Shown piece after piece: positions 18,534 through 26,900 of a DNA stretch of 64,000 nt (within the stretch, counting starts at the first letter, position 1; each line of letters opens with the position of its first letter). Under the pieces are notes generated by a model. The model worked only from the letters and a program-made list of their open reading frames with translations, did no database searches and had not been told where the DNA came from. Source of the DNA: Lewinellaceae bacterium (GTDB lineage Bacteria; Bacteroidota; Bacteroidia; Chitinophagales; Saprospiraceae); NCBI GenBank assembly GCA_020636445.1, contig JACJXV010000019.1, forward strand, positions 5,745 through 69,744, given 5' to 3'. A program made the translations under genes and the position numbers.

Positions 18534-18570
18534 CTACGTATACTAAACTTTCAAAGTTTAGTATACGTAG
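18534..18570. repeat. Perfect 18-bp palindrome
   Basis: CTACGTATACTAAACTTT (18534-18551) and AAAGTTTAGTATACGTAG (18553-18570) are exact reverse complements around a single C. An outer TGGCGC (18529-18534) and GCGCCA (18580-18585) extend the symmetry across a 9-nt bulge. There is no T tract, so it is not a typical terminator. It may be a recombination or protein-binding site. Confidence 0.8.
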
Positions 18571-18593
18571 TGATTCTTAGCGCCAACTAAAAC

Positions 18594-18634
18594 AAAGGGC
18601 ACGCTGAAACCAATGGTGTTTCAGCGTGCCCTTT
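18594..18634 (-). terminator. Strong 17-bp terminator hairpin
   Basis: AAAGGGCACGCTGAAAC and GTTTCAGCGTGCCCTTT form a perfect 17-bp stem around a 7-nt loop, 24 bp beyond the stop of the leftward thioredoxin-like gene. On the minus strand it is followed by GTTTTAGTT. Confidence 0.85.
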
Positions 18635-18658
18635 CACAGGCCAAATTCGCAGTGCGAT

Positions 18659-19273
18659 TTATCCTTTTTTCTTCGTCTTAATCGTACAGCCGATGGCCTT
18701 GGTGAAGGTTAGTTCAGGCTCATTGCCGGCTTCCATGGCGGCTACAGCTTCTTCCACATAGCGGCGGGTTACGCCCGTTTCATCCTGTGGATTATCATCG
18801 ATAGCACCGATATAGCGCACTTTCCGGCTTTTATCCAGCAGGAAGACATGAGGAGTCCGCGAAGCACCATAGGCCGGGTAAATCTCCTGACCTTCATCGA
18901 GCAGGTAGGCAAACGGGAAGCCTTTTTCTTTGGCACGTTCCTGCATTTTCTCAAAGCTATCACCAGGTTGTACTTCCGGGTCATTCGGCTGGATCGCAAT
19001 TACCGGGTAGCCTTTGGCGGCCATTTTCTGGTGTAATTCAATCAACCGATCCTCGTACATAACAGCATACGGACAGGTATTGCAGGTAAAGGTTACAATA
19101 AACCCTTTGGCATCGGGAAAATCGGCCAGGGAAACCATCTTGCCATCAATATTGCGCAAGGTAAAATCAGGAGCCGTATCGCCAACGGCTAATCCTGGTT
19201 CCGTCTGTACTGCCGACATACCGATCAAGGCAACCGCAACCAGTGCGAACCAAAGTCCAATTACTTTCTTCAT
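18659..19273 (-). CDS. Thioredoxin-fold (AhpC/TSA redoxin) secreted protein
   Basis: 204 residues with a signal peptide (VIGLWFALVAVALIGMSAVQ) and a redoxin domain: VGDTAPDFTLRNIDGK, then VTFTCNTCPYAVMYEDRL with the pair Cys64/Cys67, and TPHVFLLDKSRKVRYIGAID. The CNTC arrangement is typical of the periplasmic thioredoxin-like/peroxiredoxin group in Bacteroidota, which keeps exported proteins reduced or removes peroxide. It is followed by a strong terminator. A second thioredoxin-fold gene lies 108 bp upstream on the same strand. Confidence 0.85.
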   Translation of the reverse strand: MKKVIGLWFALVAVALIGMSAVQTEPGLAVGDTAPDFTLRNIDGKMVSLADFPDAKGFIVTFTCNTCPYAVMYEDRLIELHQKMAAKGYPVIAIQPNDPEVQPGDSFEKMQERAKEKGFPFAYLLDEGQEIYPAYGASRTPHVFLLDKSRKVRYIGAIDDNPQDETGVTRRYVEEAVAAMEAGNEPELTFTKAIGCTIKTKKKG

Positions 19274-19381
19274 AAGGTTTTATTTTTTTCGTGAATAAGT
19301 AGATATGCTGATAGCAAAAAAGATAAACGCTTACGCTTTGCAAAGGAGGTTAATCATTAAACCCCTATCCATTCGTTTAGT

Positions 19382-19894
19382 TTACTGTTTTAGCTCCGCC
19401 AGCAAGTCAGTCAGTTCCGAGTAGCTGGAAAATTGCTCGCCGTGGAAAATGCGCTTACCTCCCTGATAAACGACAGTCGCCGGTATAGCTCCATCCCACT
19501 CAGTGCTGACCTTGTCAATCCAATCGTTGTATTTACCATCCAGCAGAACAGCTACGGGTGGTTTCAGGGGATGCTCCGCAAGGAAAGGCACCAGCTTGCG
19601 GGTTAGGTCGCGGCGAAAATCCAGACTAACCAAAAGCACTTTTACGGGCTTTTGCGCCACATTGACGTGCAGCGAATCGAAATAGGGTAATTCTTCCACA
19701 CAGGGTTTACACCAGGTTGCCCAAAAATTGATCACATAAGTGGTATCATTGTCCTGGGCCATAACCGGCGCAAAATCGGCGTACGTTTCGTAAACCGTGA
19801 ACGGGAATGGAGTTCCTTCTTCCTGGGCCGCAAGGAAGGTGGACAGCGAAAGTGCTCCCACCACCCCTAAGATTCGGATGGCCTTTTTTAGCAT
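19382..19894 (-). CDS. TlpA-like periplasmic disulfide reductase
   Basis: 170 residues. A signal peptide (ILGVVGALSLSTFLAAQ) precedes a TlpA/ResA domain with INFWATWCKPCVEELPYFD, Cys62 and Cys65 forming the active WCKPC. The later segment VLLDGKYNDWIDKVSTEWDG and AIPATVVYQGGKRIF supply the cis-proline (IPAT). It should reduce disulfides in exported proteins or in cytochrome c maturation; no cytochrome gene is nearby, so the partner is not known. Confidence 0.85.
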   Translation of the reverse strand: MLKKAIRILGVVGALSLSTFLAAQEEGTPFPFTVYETYADFAPVMAQDNDTTYVINFWATWCKPCVEELPYFDSLHVNVAQKPVKVLLVSLDFRRDLTRKLVPFLAEHPLKPPVAVLLDGKYNDWIDKVSTEWDGAIPATVVYQGGKRIFHGEQFSSYSELTDLLAELKQ

Positions 19895-19975
19895 AATTCA
19901 GGTACATTTTAATGTGCTTGCAAGATGCGAAATCCCGCAGCGGGTTTCCGTTAATATTTCGTTAAAGCCTATCCA

Positions 19976-22900
19976 TCAATTCAATATGTAGTCCATCCCG
20001 AGGCGATCCAACTCCTGAACAAAGTAATTATCGGCATTCACCTTGCGATCGGTGGAGGCCATGCCTACTTTGATCCGACCACTCATGTCAATTATTTCCA
20101 TCCGCAGCTTATGGGGTCCTTTGTGGGTTTGGCACAGGACGTCCAACTGCGCAATAAGCTCTTCGGTAATTTTTTCCAAAGGCACCTTCAGGGTAATGGC
20201 TTCGGTCATCGTCTCGGCAACTCCTTCCAGGAGGCGTACTTCCAGCACTTTAAACTCCTGTTCGTCACTACGCCAGCTTTGCTGGTAGCGCCCTTTGACG
20301 AAAACGACTTTGCCCTCCTCCAGGACATGCTTAAACTTTTGGTAATCATCCCCAAAGAGGCGGAACTCCAGGACGCCCTCGTAATCGCCTAATTCAAATA
20401 GCCCCCAACCGTTGCCATTTTTACTAATCCTGTGAACGGCCTTCGTAACCAGGCCTCCAAGATGAATAGCCGCCTTTTGTTGGTGCTGCTCAATAGCGGC
20501 CAGGGTGCAGGTCACAAAGTTATCCAGTTCCATGCGGTAGTCATCCAGGGGATGGCCGCTGATGAAAATACCCGTTACTTCCTGCTCCCGGCTTAAGGTT
20601 TGCAGCAGGGGCCAGGGCTCCACCTGTGGATAATCAGGTTCCGGAATCATCACCTCATCCGTAGCGCCAAAAAGGGAATTCGCCGACTGTGCCTCACTGG
20701 CACGATGGGCATTACCATATCGAATAGCGTGTTCAATGAGGGAATCATACTTATCAGATGGGGCAAAATACTGCGCCCGGTGAATGCCTTCAAATTCATC
20801 AAAAGCGCCACCCAGCGCCAGACTCTCCAGTACCCGTTTGTTTACGGCCTGCATACTCAAGCGGCGGACCAGATCGAATAAACTGGTAAATGGTCCGTTC
20901 GCCTCCCGTTCGGCCAAAATTTCCTCTACCGGCCCCTCCCCTACTCCTTTCAAGGCGGAAAGGCCAAATCGAATAGCACCTTCCTTGTTGACGGAAAAGT
21001 CAGAGGCACTCTCATTTACACTCGGCCCCAATACCGGGATGCCCATGCGGCGGCATTCCTGCAGGAAGAAGGTAACTTCCGAGATATTGCTTTTGTTATT
21101 GGTCAGCACGGCCGCCATAAATTCCCCGGGGTAATGTGCCTTCAGGTAGGCCGTCTGGAAGGCAACAAAGGCATAACAGGTAGAGTGCGACTTATTGAAA
21201 GCATACGAAGCGAAGGCCTCCCAGTCTTTCCATATTTTCTCGAGGCGATCTGCCGGATGGTTATTTTGCTTGCCGCCATCCAGGAACTTGGGATACATGG
21301 AATCCAGTACGGCTTTTTGCTTTTTACCCATGGCCTTACGCAGCATATCTGCCTGGCCCTTGGTAAAGCCAGCGAGCTTCTGCGACAGCAACATCACCTG
21401 CTCCTGGTAAACGGTAATTCCGTAGGTATCCGCCAGGTATTCTTCCATCGCCGGCAGATCGTAGGTGATCGGTTCCCGACCGTGTTTACGATTAATGAAG
21501 TTGGGAATATATTCCAAGGGCCCGGGCCGGTACAAGGCGTTCATGGCAATGAGATCCTCAAACGTTGTGGGTGCAAGTTCTTTCATGTACTTCTGCATCC
21601 CGGAACTTTCATACTGGAAAATGCCGATGGTTTCGCCACGCTGGAAAAGCTGGTAGGTTTTTTCGTCGTCCAGCGGAATCTCATCCATATCCAGTTGTAC
21701 CCCGTGGTTTTCCTCGATCATACGCACGGCATTCTTGATGATCGTCAGGGTTTTGAGGCCCAGAAAGTCCATCTTGAGTAAGCCGGCGGCTTCTGCTACG
21801 CTGTTATCGAACTGCGTAACTAGCATCTCCGAGTCCTTATCGACTTTAACCGGTACGTACTTGGTAATTTCGTCGGGCGTAATGACGACGCCACAGGCGT
21901 GAATACCCGTGTTTCGGACTGAACCTTCCAGGCGCTTGGCGGTGCGAATCATTTGGCCGATATCGTCCTTGCCATCCGCCAGGCTGCGAAACTGGTAAGC
22001 CTTCTCCACGTCCTCGGAGTTCATCTCGCTCTTGAGCTTGCCATCAATATCTCCCGGCGCAAGCACCCTGTCGAGGGTTGCTTTGAGGTGAGTGGGGAAG
22101 GTTTTGGCAACCCGGTCCACTTCCGGCAGGGGAATATGCATCACCCGCCCTACATCCCGAATCGAGGATTTGGCGGCCATGGTGCCATAGGTAACAATCT
22201 GCGCCACCTGATTACGTCCGTATTTATCAATGACATAATCAATGACACGTTGACGGCCTTCATCGTCAAAATCAATATCGATATCGGGCATTGATACCCG
22301 TTCAGGATTCAGGAACCGTTCGAACAGCAAGTCGTACTTGATCGGATCGACGTTGGTGATGCCAATGCAATAGGCTACGGCTGATCCAGCGGCACTCCCC
22401 CGTCCTGGCCCTACGGAAACGCCCAGTGTCCGAGCGGTAGTAGTGAAGTCCTGGACAATCAAAAAATAACCAGGGTATCCCGAGTTCGCAATAACGGATA
22501 ACTCAAAATCGAGCCGCTCGCGAATTTCGGGCGTGATATCCCGATAGCGGCGTTTGGCGCCTTCATAGGTAAGATGGCGCAGGTAATCGTCCTGACTCTT
22601 GAAGCCCTGGGGAACAGGAAAGGCTGGCAATAAGACATCCCGGGCTAAATCCAGCGTGTCAATTTTGTCAAAAATTTCCAGGGTATTATCGAGGGCAAAG
22701 GGGACATCGCTAAAGAGCGCACCCATTTCCGCTTGCGATTTGAAGTAAAAATCGGAGCTGGGAAACTTAAACCGACCATCTTCTTCGAGATAGCTGTTGG
22801 TATTGATGCACAACAGGATATCATGCGGCAACCAATCGTCCTCCTCCACATAGTGGGCATCATTAGTGGCAATGACTTTAAGGTTGTACTTTTTGGCAAA

Positions 22901-23509
22901 ACCCAGTAATACCTGGTTGACGTCTTCCTGGCTGCGACCAGTTCCGTCGATATTTTCCAGGCCCCGGTGGCGCTGAATTTCGATATAATAATCTTCCCCA
23001 AATAAATCAATCCACCAGCGGAGCTTTGCCTCAGCATCGGCCAGGTCTCCTTTGATAATAGCCTGGGGAACTTCTGCCCCAATACAGCAACTGGTAGCGA
23101 TTAGCCCTTCATGATATTGCAGTAAAAGTTCCTTGTCAATCCGGGGAAATTTGCTGTATAGCCCTTCAATAAATCCCAGTGAACAGAGCTTGGAGAGGTT
23201 TTCATACCCGGCTTTATTTTTGGCAAGTAGCAACTGGTGGTAACGGTCATCCTGTTCTCCTTTAGCCCGGGAAAACGATTTACGGTGGCGATCCTCAACC
23301 AGGTAAAATTCACACCCGATCATGGGTTTTAAATCACGGCGTTTTGCCTCGGCCACAAATTTAAAGGCACCGAACATATTGCCATGATCCGTCAGGGCAA
23401 CGCCCTTTTGGCCATCTTTGACTGCCTTGTCCATCATGTCACTGATGCTGGAGGCACCATCAAGTAGCGAATATTGTGTATGGCAGTGGAGGTGAACAAA
23501 TTCCGGCAT
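19976..23509 (-). CDS. dnaE: DNA polymerase III alpha subunit
   Basis: 1177 residues, the replicative polymerase. The N-terminal PHP domain is clear (FVHLHCHTQYSLLDGASS, ALTDHGNMFGAFKF). The catalytic palm has VGPGRGSAAGSAVAYCIGI and PDIDIDFDDEGRQRVIDYV with the metal-binding aspartates 409 and 411. The fingers/thumb follow, and the C-terminal part includes the tandem HhH and an OB fold (GGLVTKAVHRISKNGNGWG, FVKGRYQQSW). It is of DnaE1 type, without a PolC-style exonuclease insert. Transcribed leftward; an 8-bp inverted repeat lies just upstream. Confidence 0.97.
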   Translation of the reverse strand: MPEFVHLHCHTQYSLLDGASSISDMMDKAVKDGQKGVALTDHGNMFGAFKFVAEAKRRDLKPMIGCEFYLVEDRHRKSFSRAKGEQDDRYHQLLLAKNKAGYENLSKLCSLGFIEGLYSKFPRIDKELLLQYHEGLIATSCCIGAEVPQAIIKGDLADAEAKLRWWIDLFGEDYYIEIQRHRGLENIDGTGRSQEDVNQVLLGFAKKYNLKVIATNDAHYVEEDDWLPHDILLCINTNSYLEEDGRFKFPSSDFYFKSQAEMGALFSDVPFALDNTLEIFDKIDTLDLARDVLLPAFPVPQGFKSQDDYLRHLTYEGAKRRYRDITPEIRERLDFELSVIANSGYPGYFLIVQDFTTTARTLGVSVGPGRGSAAGSAVAYCIGITNVDPIKYDLLFERFLNPERVSMPDIDIDFDDEGRQRVIDYVIDKYGRNQVAQIVTYGTMAAKSSIRDVGRVMHIPLPEVDRVAKTFPTHLKATLDRVLAPGDIDGKLKSEMNSEDVEKAYQFRSLADGKDDIGQMIRTAKRLEGSVRNTGIHACGVVITPDEITKYVPVKVDKDSEMLVTQFDNSVAEAAGLLKMDFLGLKTLTIIKNAVRMIEENHGVQLDMDEIPLDDEKTYQLFQRGETIGIFQYESSGMQKYMKELAPTTFEDLIAMNALYRPGPLEYIPNFINRKHGREPITYDLPAMEEYLADTYGITVYQEQVMLLSQKLAGFTKGQADMLRKAMGKKQKAVLDSMYPKFLDGGKQNNHPADRLEKIWKDWEAFASYAFNKSHSTCYAFVAFQTAYLKAHYPGEFMAAVLTNNKSNISEVTFFLQECRRMGIPVLGPSVNESASDFSVNKEGAIRFGLSALKGVGEGPVEEILAEREANGPFTSLFDLVRRLSMQAVNKRVLESLALGGAFDEFEGIHRAQYFAPSDKYDSLIEHAIRYGNAHRASEAQSANSLFGATDEVMIPEPDYPQVEPWPLLQTLSREQEVTGIFISGHPLDDYRMELDNFVTCTLAAIEQHQQKAAIHLGGLVTKAVHRISKNGNGWGLFELGDYEGVLEFRLFGDDYQKFKHVLEEGKVVFVKGRYQQSWRSDEQEFKVLEVRLLEGVAETMTEAITLKVPLEKITEELIAQLDVLCQTHKGPHKLRMEIIDMSGRIKVGMASTDRKVNADNYFVQELDRLGMDYILN

Positions 23510-23529
23510 GGGCCAACTAATTTTTTATT

Positions 23530-23548
23530 AAGTAATGGGTCATTACTT
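23530..23548. promoter_or_regulatory. Small inverted repeat upstream of dnaE
   Basis: AAGTAATG-GGT-CATTACTT, an 8-bp perfect inverted repeat, is centred about 30 bp before the dnaE start codon. Its position fits an operator, but no regulator is identified. Confidence 0.35.
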
Positions 23549-23682
23549 ACAAACCCCAAAAGGCGGTGAAAGACACTCTGGAAATGCGTTCGAAAAGATA
23601 CGAAAAAAGCAGCCTCCCCAAAGGGATCTCCCCTACTTTTACCTTGTTAAAAACACCTTCTGGGGAGAGGTGGCGTGTTTGG

Positions 23683-25302
23683 TCAGGATGGGTTATTAGT
23701 AAGCAGCCGCAGCAGATCACTGGTTATCAGGTTCCAATCGCGTTCATACCCCTCCAGGTTGTCCTTCCAGAAACGGTCGTCAGTCCGGGCAACGGTATCT
23801 TTAAGTACCGCCAGGAAAAAAGCAAAATCTTCCTTAGCCACTCCTAATCCCTGGTGTTGCCTCCCCAAGGCCTGCAGACGCTCCTGAAAAAGGTTGGGAT
23901 TATCGTGATACTGGAACATCCGGCTCATCGCCATGTCCAGCATACCGTATTGCCGCCGCCAGACCTTATCCTCTACCGGGGGCAATTCGGCGATTGCATT
24001 CTCTGGAAAAAAAGCCTTGCGGAAAACTTCTTTGAGGGCAGGCTTTTGCTCAAGTAAGGTTTGGTAAAAAGACTGGTAGAACCCTGGTGTCCGTCGGCAT
24101 CGGTCAAAGCTTTGCTTCAACCGGCGAACAGATTCAAAATCGGGGCCCATTGAGCGCTCTACCTTAATGTTTTCAATTGCGGCCATCACATCTTCCAAAT
24201 CAGGGAACCGATCTTCAACCTGGTGGCTTAGCATGCGTTCAAGTGTTTGGCAAAAAGCAATGGAGCATTGTGTGTTTTTTAGTTGCGTGTCCAAAATCAG
24301 TGCCGGGTTTTCCTCGAAGCGCAACCGGCTGGCCATGATTTCTAAAACTGTATTCCCCGAAAACAGCGGCTTTCCCGTAAAAAGTTCAAAGGCGAGGAGT
24401 CCCAAGGCGTACTGATCGGAACGACGGGATATCCGTTCGGTATTGATCTGTTCCGGACTCCAGTAGCGCGATACTTCCAGCATCCGCTCCATCGATCGAT
24501 GGGAAAGGGTTAGCTCCAGTGCCTGAAACGGGTGCAGCTGCGGGTCGGTACGCCGATCCAGCATTAAATTACTCGGGCGTACATTACCATGAATGATGCC
24601 ATCATCATGGCCGTCTTTTAGCGCCCGGGTGACCTTAGTTAGAATGTCTTTGATTTCCCGCAGGGTAAACATCCAGCCGTTATCCAAATACTTTTCCAGA
24701 CTGGTTCCCTCGATATAGGGCATAACAAAGTACCGGGGCGGTGTCAGTAAATCCTCATCCAGAATATCGACTATCCCATCACGCTCCGCCAGCTGCTTCG
24801 ACCGCTGGAAGCTTTGCAGCATACTGGACCTGTTATCAGTATCTACCAGCGAGATCGTTTTGAACACCTTAATGGCAACTGGCTGAGCAAACGGGGTATC
24901 CGCATTTTGCTGTCCGCGGAAAACTACGGCATAATCTCCATTGTGGATTAACTCAATGTGTGAATATCGCCCGGCCAGGCGTTGGCGAATGAGGGTAGTA
25001 AAAGCTTCCAGGTCCTGGGCCAGGTCGATTTGCTTAACTTTCTCGTTTTGGGTTCGGGCCTGACGTTCAACTTCATTTAACAAACTGAGTAATGCCGAAC
25101 GCATGCGTGAAAGTTGTACCTGGTAGTCTTCCGTATCGATGGCCCGCTGCGTAAATTGCTGCTCTAACTGCGCATAACTGCTCTCCAGCACCGTACACAT
25201 ATCCAATTGATATCCGTCCAGACAAGGGGGATCTGCTTCCCGGAGGGCAACAAATACCTGGGCCAGTTTTCCCGCCAAAAAGAGTTGCCGTATGTGCTCC
25301 AT
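23683..25302 (-). CDS. EAD-like domain / Hanks-type pseudokinase / globin fusion
   Basis: 539 residues from the ATG at 25302. A longer frame to 25428 begins inside a hairpin and is unlikely. Residues 1-82 resemble an effector-associated domain (EAD11 type): IRQLFLAGKLAQVFVAL, then IDTEDYQVQLSRMRSALLSL. Residues about 112-380 have a protein kinase fold: glycine loop NGDYAVVFRG, Lys145 in VAIK, SPEQ, and SDQYALGLLAFELFTGKPLF. The catalytic loop reads HGNVRPSN (238-245), so the HRD aspartate is Asn240, and no DFG is present (ALELTLSH), which points to a pseudokinase. Residues about 387-535 look like a globin: TPGFYQSFYQTLLEQKPALK and ALGRQHQGLGV with the likely proximal His483. Cytoplasmic; I infer a heme-sensing signalling protein. 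Family labels rest on motif reading only. Confidence 0.75.
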   Translation of the reverse strand: MEHIRQLFLAGKLAQVFVALREADPPCLDGYQLDMCTVLESSYAQLEQQFTQRAIDTEDYQVQLSRMRSALLSLLNEVERQARTQNEKVKQIDLAQDLEAFTTLIRQRLAGRYSHIELIHNGDYAVVFRGQQNADTPFAQPVAIKVFKTISLVDTDNRSSMLQSFQRSKQLAERDGIVDILDEDLLTPPRYFVMPYIEGTSLEKYLDNGWMFTLREIKDILTKVTRALKDGHDDGIIHGNVRPSNLMLDRRTDPQLHPFQALELTLSHRSMERMLEVSRYWSPEQINTERISRRSDQYALGLLAFELFTGKPLFSGNTVLEIMASRLRFEENPALILDTQLKNTQCSIAFCQTLERMLSHQVEDRFPDLEDVMAAIENIKVERSMGPDFESVRRLKQSFDRCRRTPGFYQSFYQTLLEQKPALKEVFRKAFFPENAIAELPPVEDKVWRRQYGMLDMAMSRMFQYHDNPNLFQERLQALGRQHQGLGVAKEDFAFFLAVLKDTVARTDDRFWKDNLEGYERDWNLITSDLLRLLTNNPS

Positions 25303-25415
25303 TTCTATTACCTCACTTTTGATCCTACCCGATAAGGTGGAAATCCTTCGGGGAAATAACCACAGTTTCCTTAGCCGAAAAACAAGAAAATCGTTGGCAG
25401 CAAATGTGATTATGA

Positions 25416-25444
25416 GTATGCCCATCACTTCGCGATGGGCATAC
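25416..25444 (-). terminator. Hairpin between the ACP-like and kinase-globin genes
   Basis: GTATGCCCATC and GATGGGCATAC form a perfect 11-bp stem with the 7-nt loop ACTTCGC. It may end the ACP-like transcript and separates it from the kinase-globin gene. No T tract follows, so termination is inferred. The 312-bp gap 25303-25614 has no other visible feature. Confidence 0.5.
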
Positions 25445-25614
25445 CAAGATACGGAATTATCTGGCCAGATTTACCCAACGAAATGTGGGCCAAAAAAGTA
25501 TTACCAGGAAAAAAGGCAGGACACCCTCTTCAGCAAGAATGAAGTCGGTAATCAGGGTAGTTCACCAGTAAGTGCAGGTCAGCAAGAGAAGCGGTCAGGG
25601 GTTACCCGGTCGGC

Positions 25615-25869
25615 TCATGCAGCATGATTTTGCATCAAGTCACTGGCATCCCGAACGGTCACAATGGAGGATACTTGTTCCTGGGTAAGATACACCCCAA
25701 ACTGACGCTCCAAGTTGGCAATCAGCAGGCTGCGATCAAGATCATCGAGATAAAGATCATCAGTGAGATCCGTAAATGGATTAATGTTCGAGGAGGGAAT
25801 GTGTAACATTCGGGCGATCACTTCCATGATGCGGTCCTCAGTTGGAATGAGTTGTCTTCTAATTACCAC
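25615..25869 (-). CDS. Acyl-carrier-protein-like protein lacking the phosphopantetheine serine
   Basis: 84 residues if translation begins at the GTG at 25869; the frame is open further upstream (to 26037) but that part has no ACP character. The fold pattern matches ACP: TEDRIMEVIARMLHI, DLTDDLYLDDLDRSLLIANLE, RQFGVYLTQEQVSSIVTVRD. Where carrier proteins have D-S-L for 4'-phosphopantetheine attachment, this has D-D-L, with Asp43 in place of Ser. It therefore cannot be loaded in the normal way. The gene is 171 bp downstream of the LOG gene. It may act as a binding adaptor, or be a relic. Confidence 0.65.
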   Translation of the reverse strand: MVIRRQLIPTEDRIMEVIARMLHIPSSNINPFTDLTDDLYLDDLDRSLLIANLERQFGVYLTQEQVSSIVTVRDASDLMQNHAA

Positions 25870-26040
25870 GGCTCCAGATGTTTTGTGAAAATTCGCTAAA
25901 AAAACGAATGGCCGGGGCAATAGGTTGCCTGGGGTTGATAAAATTTCTACAAAAAGGAATGTAAAGCCCGGAAACGGCCACAAATACCCGACGAAAAAAT
26001 CAGTATTGCATGGCTGTTTCCGGAAATTGCACCCCAAAAA

Positions 26041-26763
26041 TTACAACTGATAATTTGGACTTAGCTTCCCTTTCTGGTAGAATTCGTTGACAATATTAAC
26101 GACATCTTCTACATCATCTACGATGGGCAACAAATCGAGGTCGTCTGCCTTGATATTATTTTCTTCGCCCAGCATGACTTCTGTTATCCACTGTTTTAAT
26201 CCCGTCCAGTAGCTTGATCCCACCAGAACAACCGGAACTGCGCTAATCTTTTTGGTTTGTACCAGCGTGAGTACTTCAAACAGTTCGTCCATCGTACCAA
26301 AACCTCCGGGTAGTACTACGAAAGCCTGAGCATATTTCACAAACATCACTTTGCGCACAAAGAAATAGCGAAAGTCAATATTCTTGTCGGCATCAATAAA
26401 GCTGTTATGGTTTTGCTCAAATGGCAAATCAATATTTAACCCAACGGATACTCCGCCGTACAGCGATGCACCTTTATTACCAGCCTCCATAATGCCTGGG
26501 CCTCCGCCTGTGATAATGCCAAATCCTTCCTCGGTGAGGCGTCGGGCGACATCCACCGCCAGCTTGTAATAAGGATGGTCCGGACGGGTCCGGGCTGAAC
26601 CAAAAATCGATACACAGGGGCCTACTTTATTCATTGTTTCAAACCCATCAACGAATTCGGAGATCACCTTGAACATGGTCCATGAGTTCTCTGCTTTGAT
26701 CACTTCATTCCACTGTTTCCGGGGATGCTTCGATTCCGACTTAATTTCTTCCTGATTTATCAT
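26041..26763 (-). CDS. LOG-family (TIGR00730) nucleotide 5'-monophosphate phosphoribohydrolase
   Basis: 240 residues. A Rossmann-like lysine-decarboxylase-like fold with the family words VSIFGSARTRPDHPYYKLA, GFGIITGGGPGIMEAGNKG and the active-site motif PGGFGTMDELFEVLTLVQTKK broken only by its neighbours. LOG proteins release adenine from AMP-type substrates (cytokinin activation in plants and pathogens, nucleotide turnover in bacteria). The N-terminal 40 residues (ESKHPRKQWNEVIKAENSWT) match the long bacterial form. A hairpin at 26783-26819 separates it from the sigma-54 regulator gene upstream. Confidence 0.9.
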   Translation of the reverse strand: MINQEEIKSESKHPRKQWNEVIKAENSWTMFKVISEFVDGFETMNKVGPCVSIFGSARTRPDHPYYKLAVDVARRLTEEGFGIITGGGPGIMEAGNKGASLYGGVSVGLNIDLPFEQNHNSFIDADKNIDFRYFFVRKVMFVKYAQAFVVLPGGFGTMDELFEVLTLVQTKKISAVPVVLVGSSYWTGLKQWITEVMLGEENNIKADDLDLLPIVDDVEDVVNIVNEFYQKGKLSPNYQL

Positions 26764-26782
26764 AACCGTGTGTTTTAAGGAT

Positions 26783-26819
26783 GCAAAGAGCCCGCCGCGG
26801 TTATCGGCGAGCTCTTTGC
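26783..26819 (-). terminator. Hairpin terminator after the sigma-54 regulator
   Basis: GCAAAGAGC with GCTCTTTGC (9 bp) and, after one mismatch, CGCCG with CGGCG (5 bp) around a 7-nt loop. On the minus strand it lies downstream of the regulator gene and 20 bp before the LOG start. Confidence 0.65.
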
Positions 26820-26900
26820 GCTAAAAGTTCCTAAATATAACGCTACCCTGGCATTTCAGTTGTAATTGTAGTGGCAAATCCTGAAAAACACACCAGGTTA

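Noticed and set aside
21134..21781. 215-codon frame opposite to dnaE
   Set aside because: A shadow of the conserved dnaE coding sequence; no family features.
23683..26763. LOG, ACP-like and kinase-globin genes as a single operon
   Set aside because: There is a 312-bp gap with an 11-bp hairpin between the ACP-like and kinase genes, so cotranscription is not supported.
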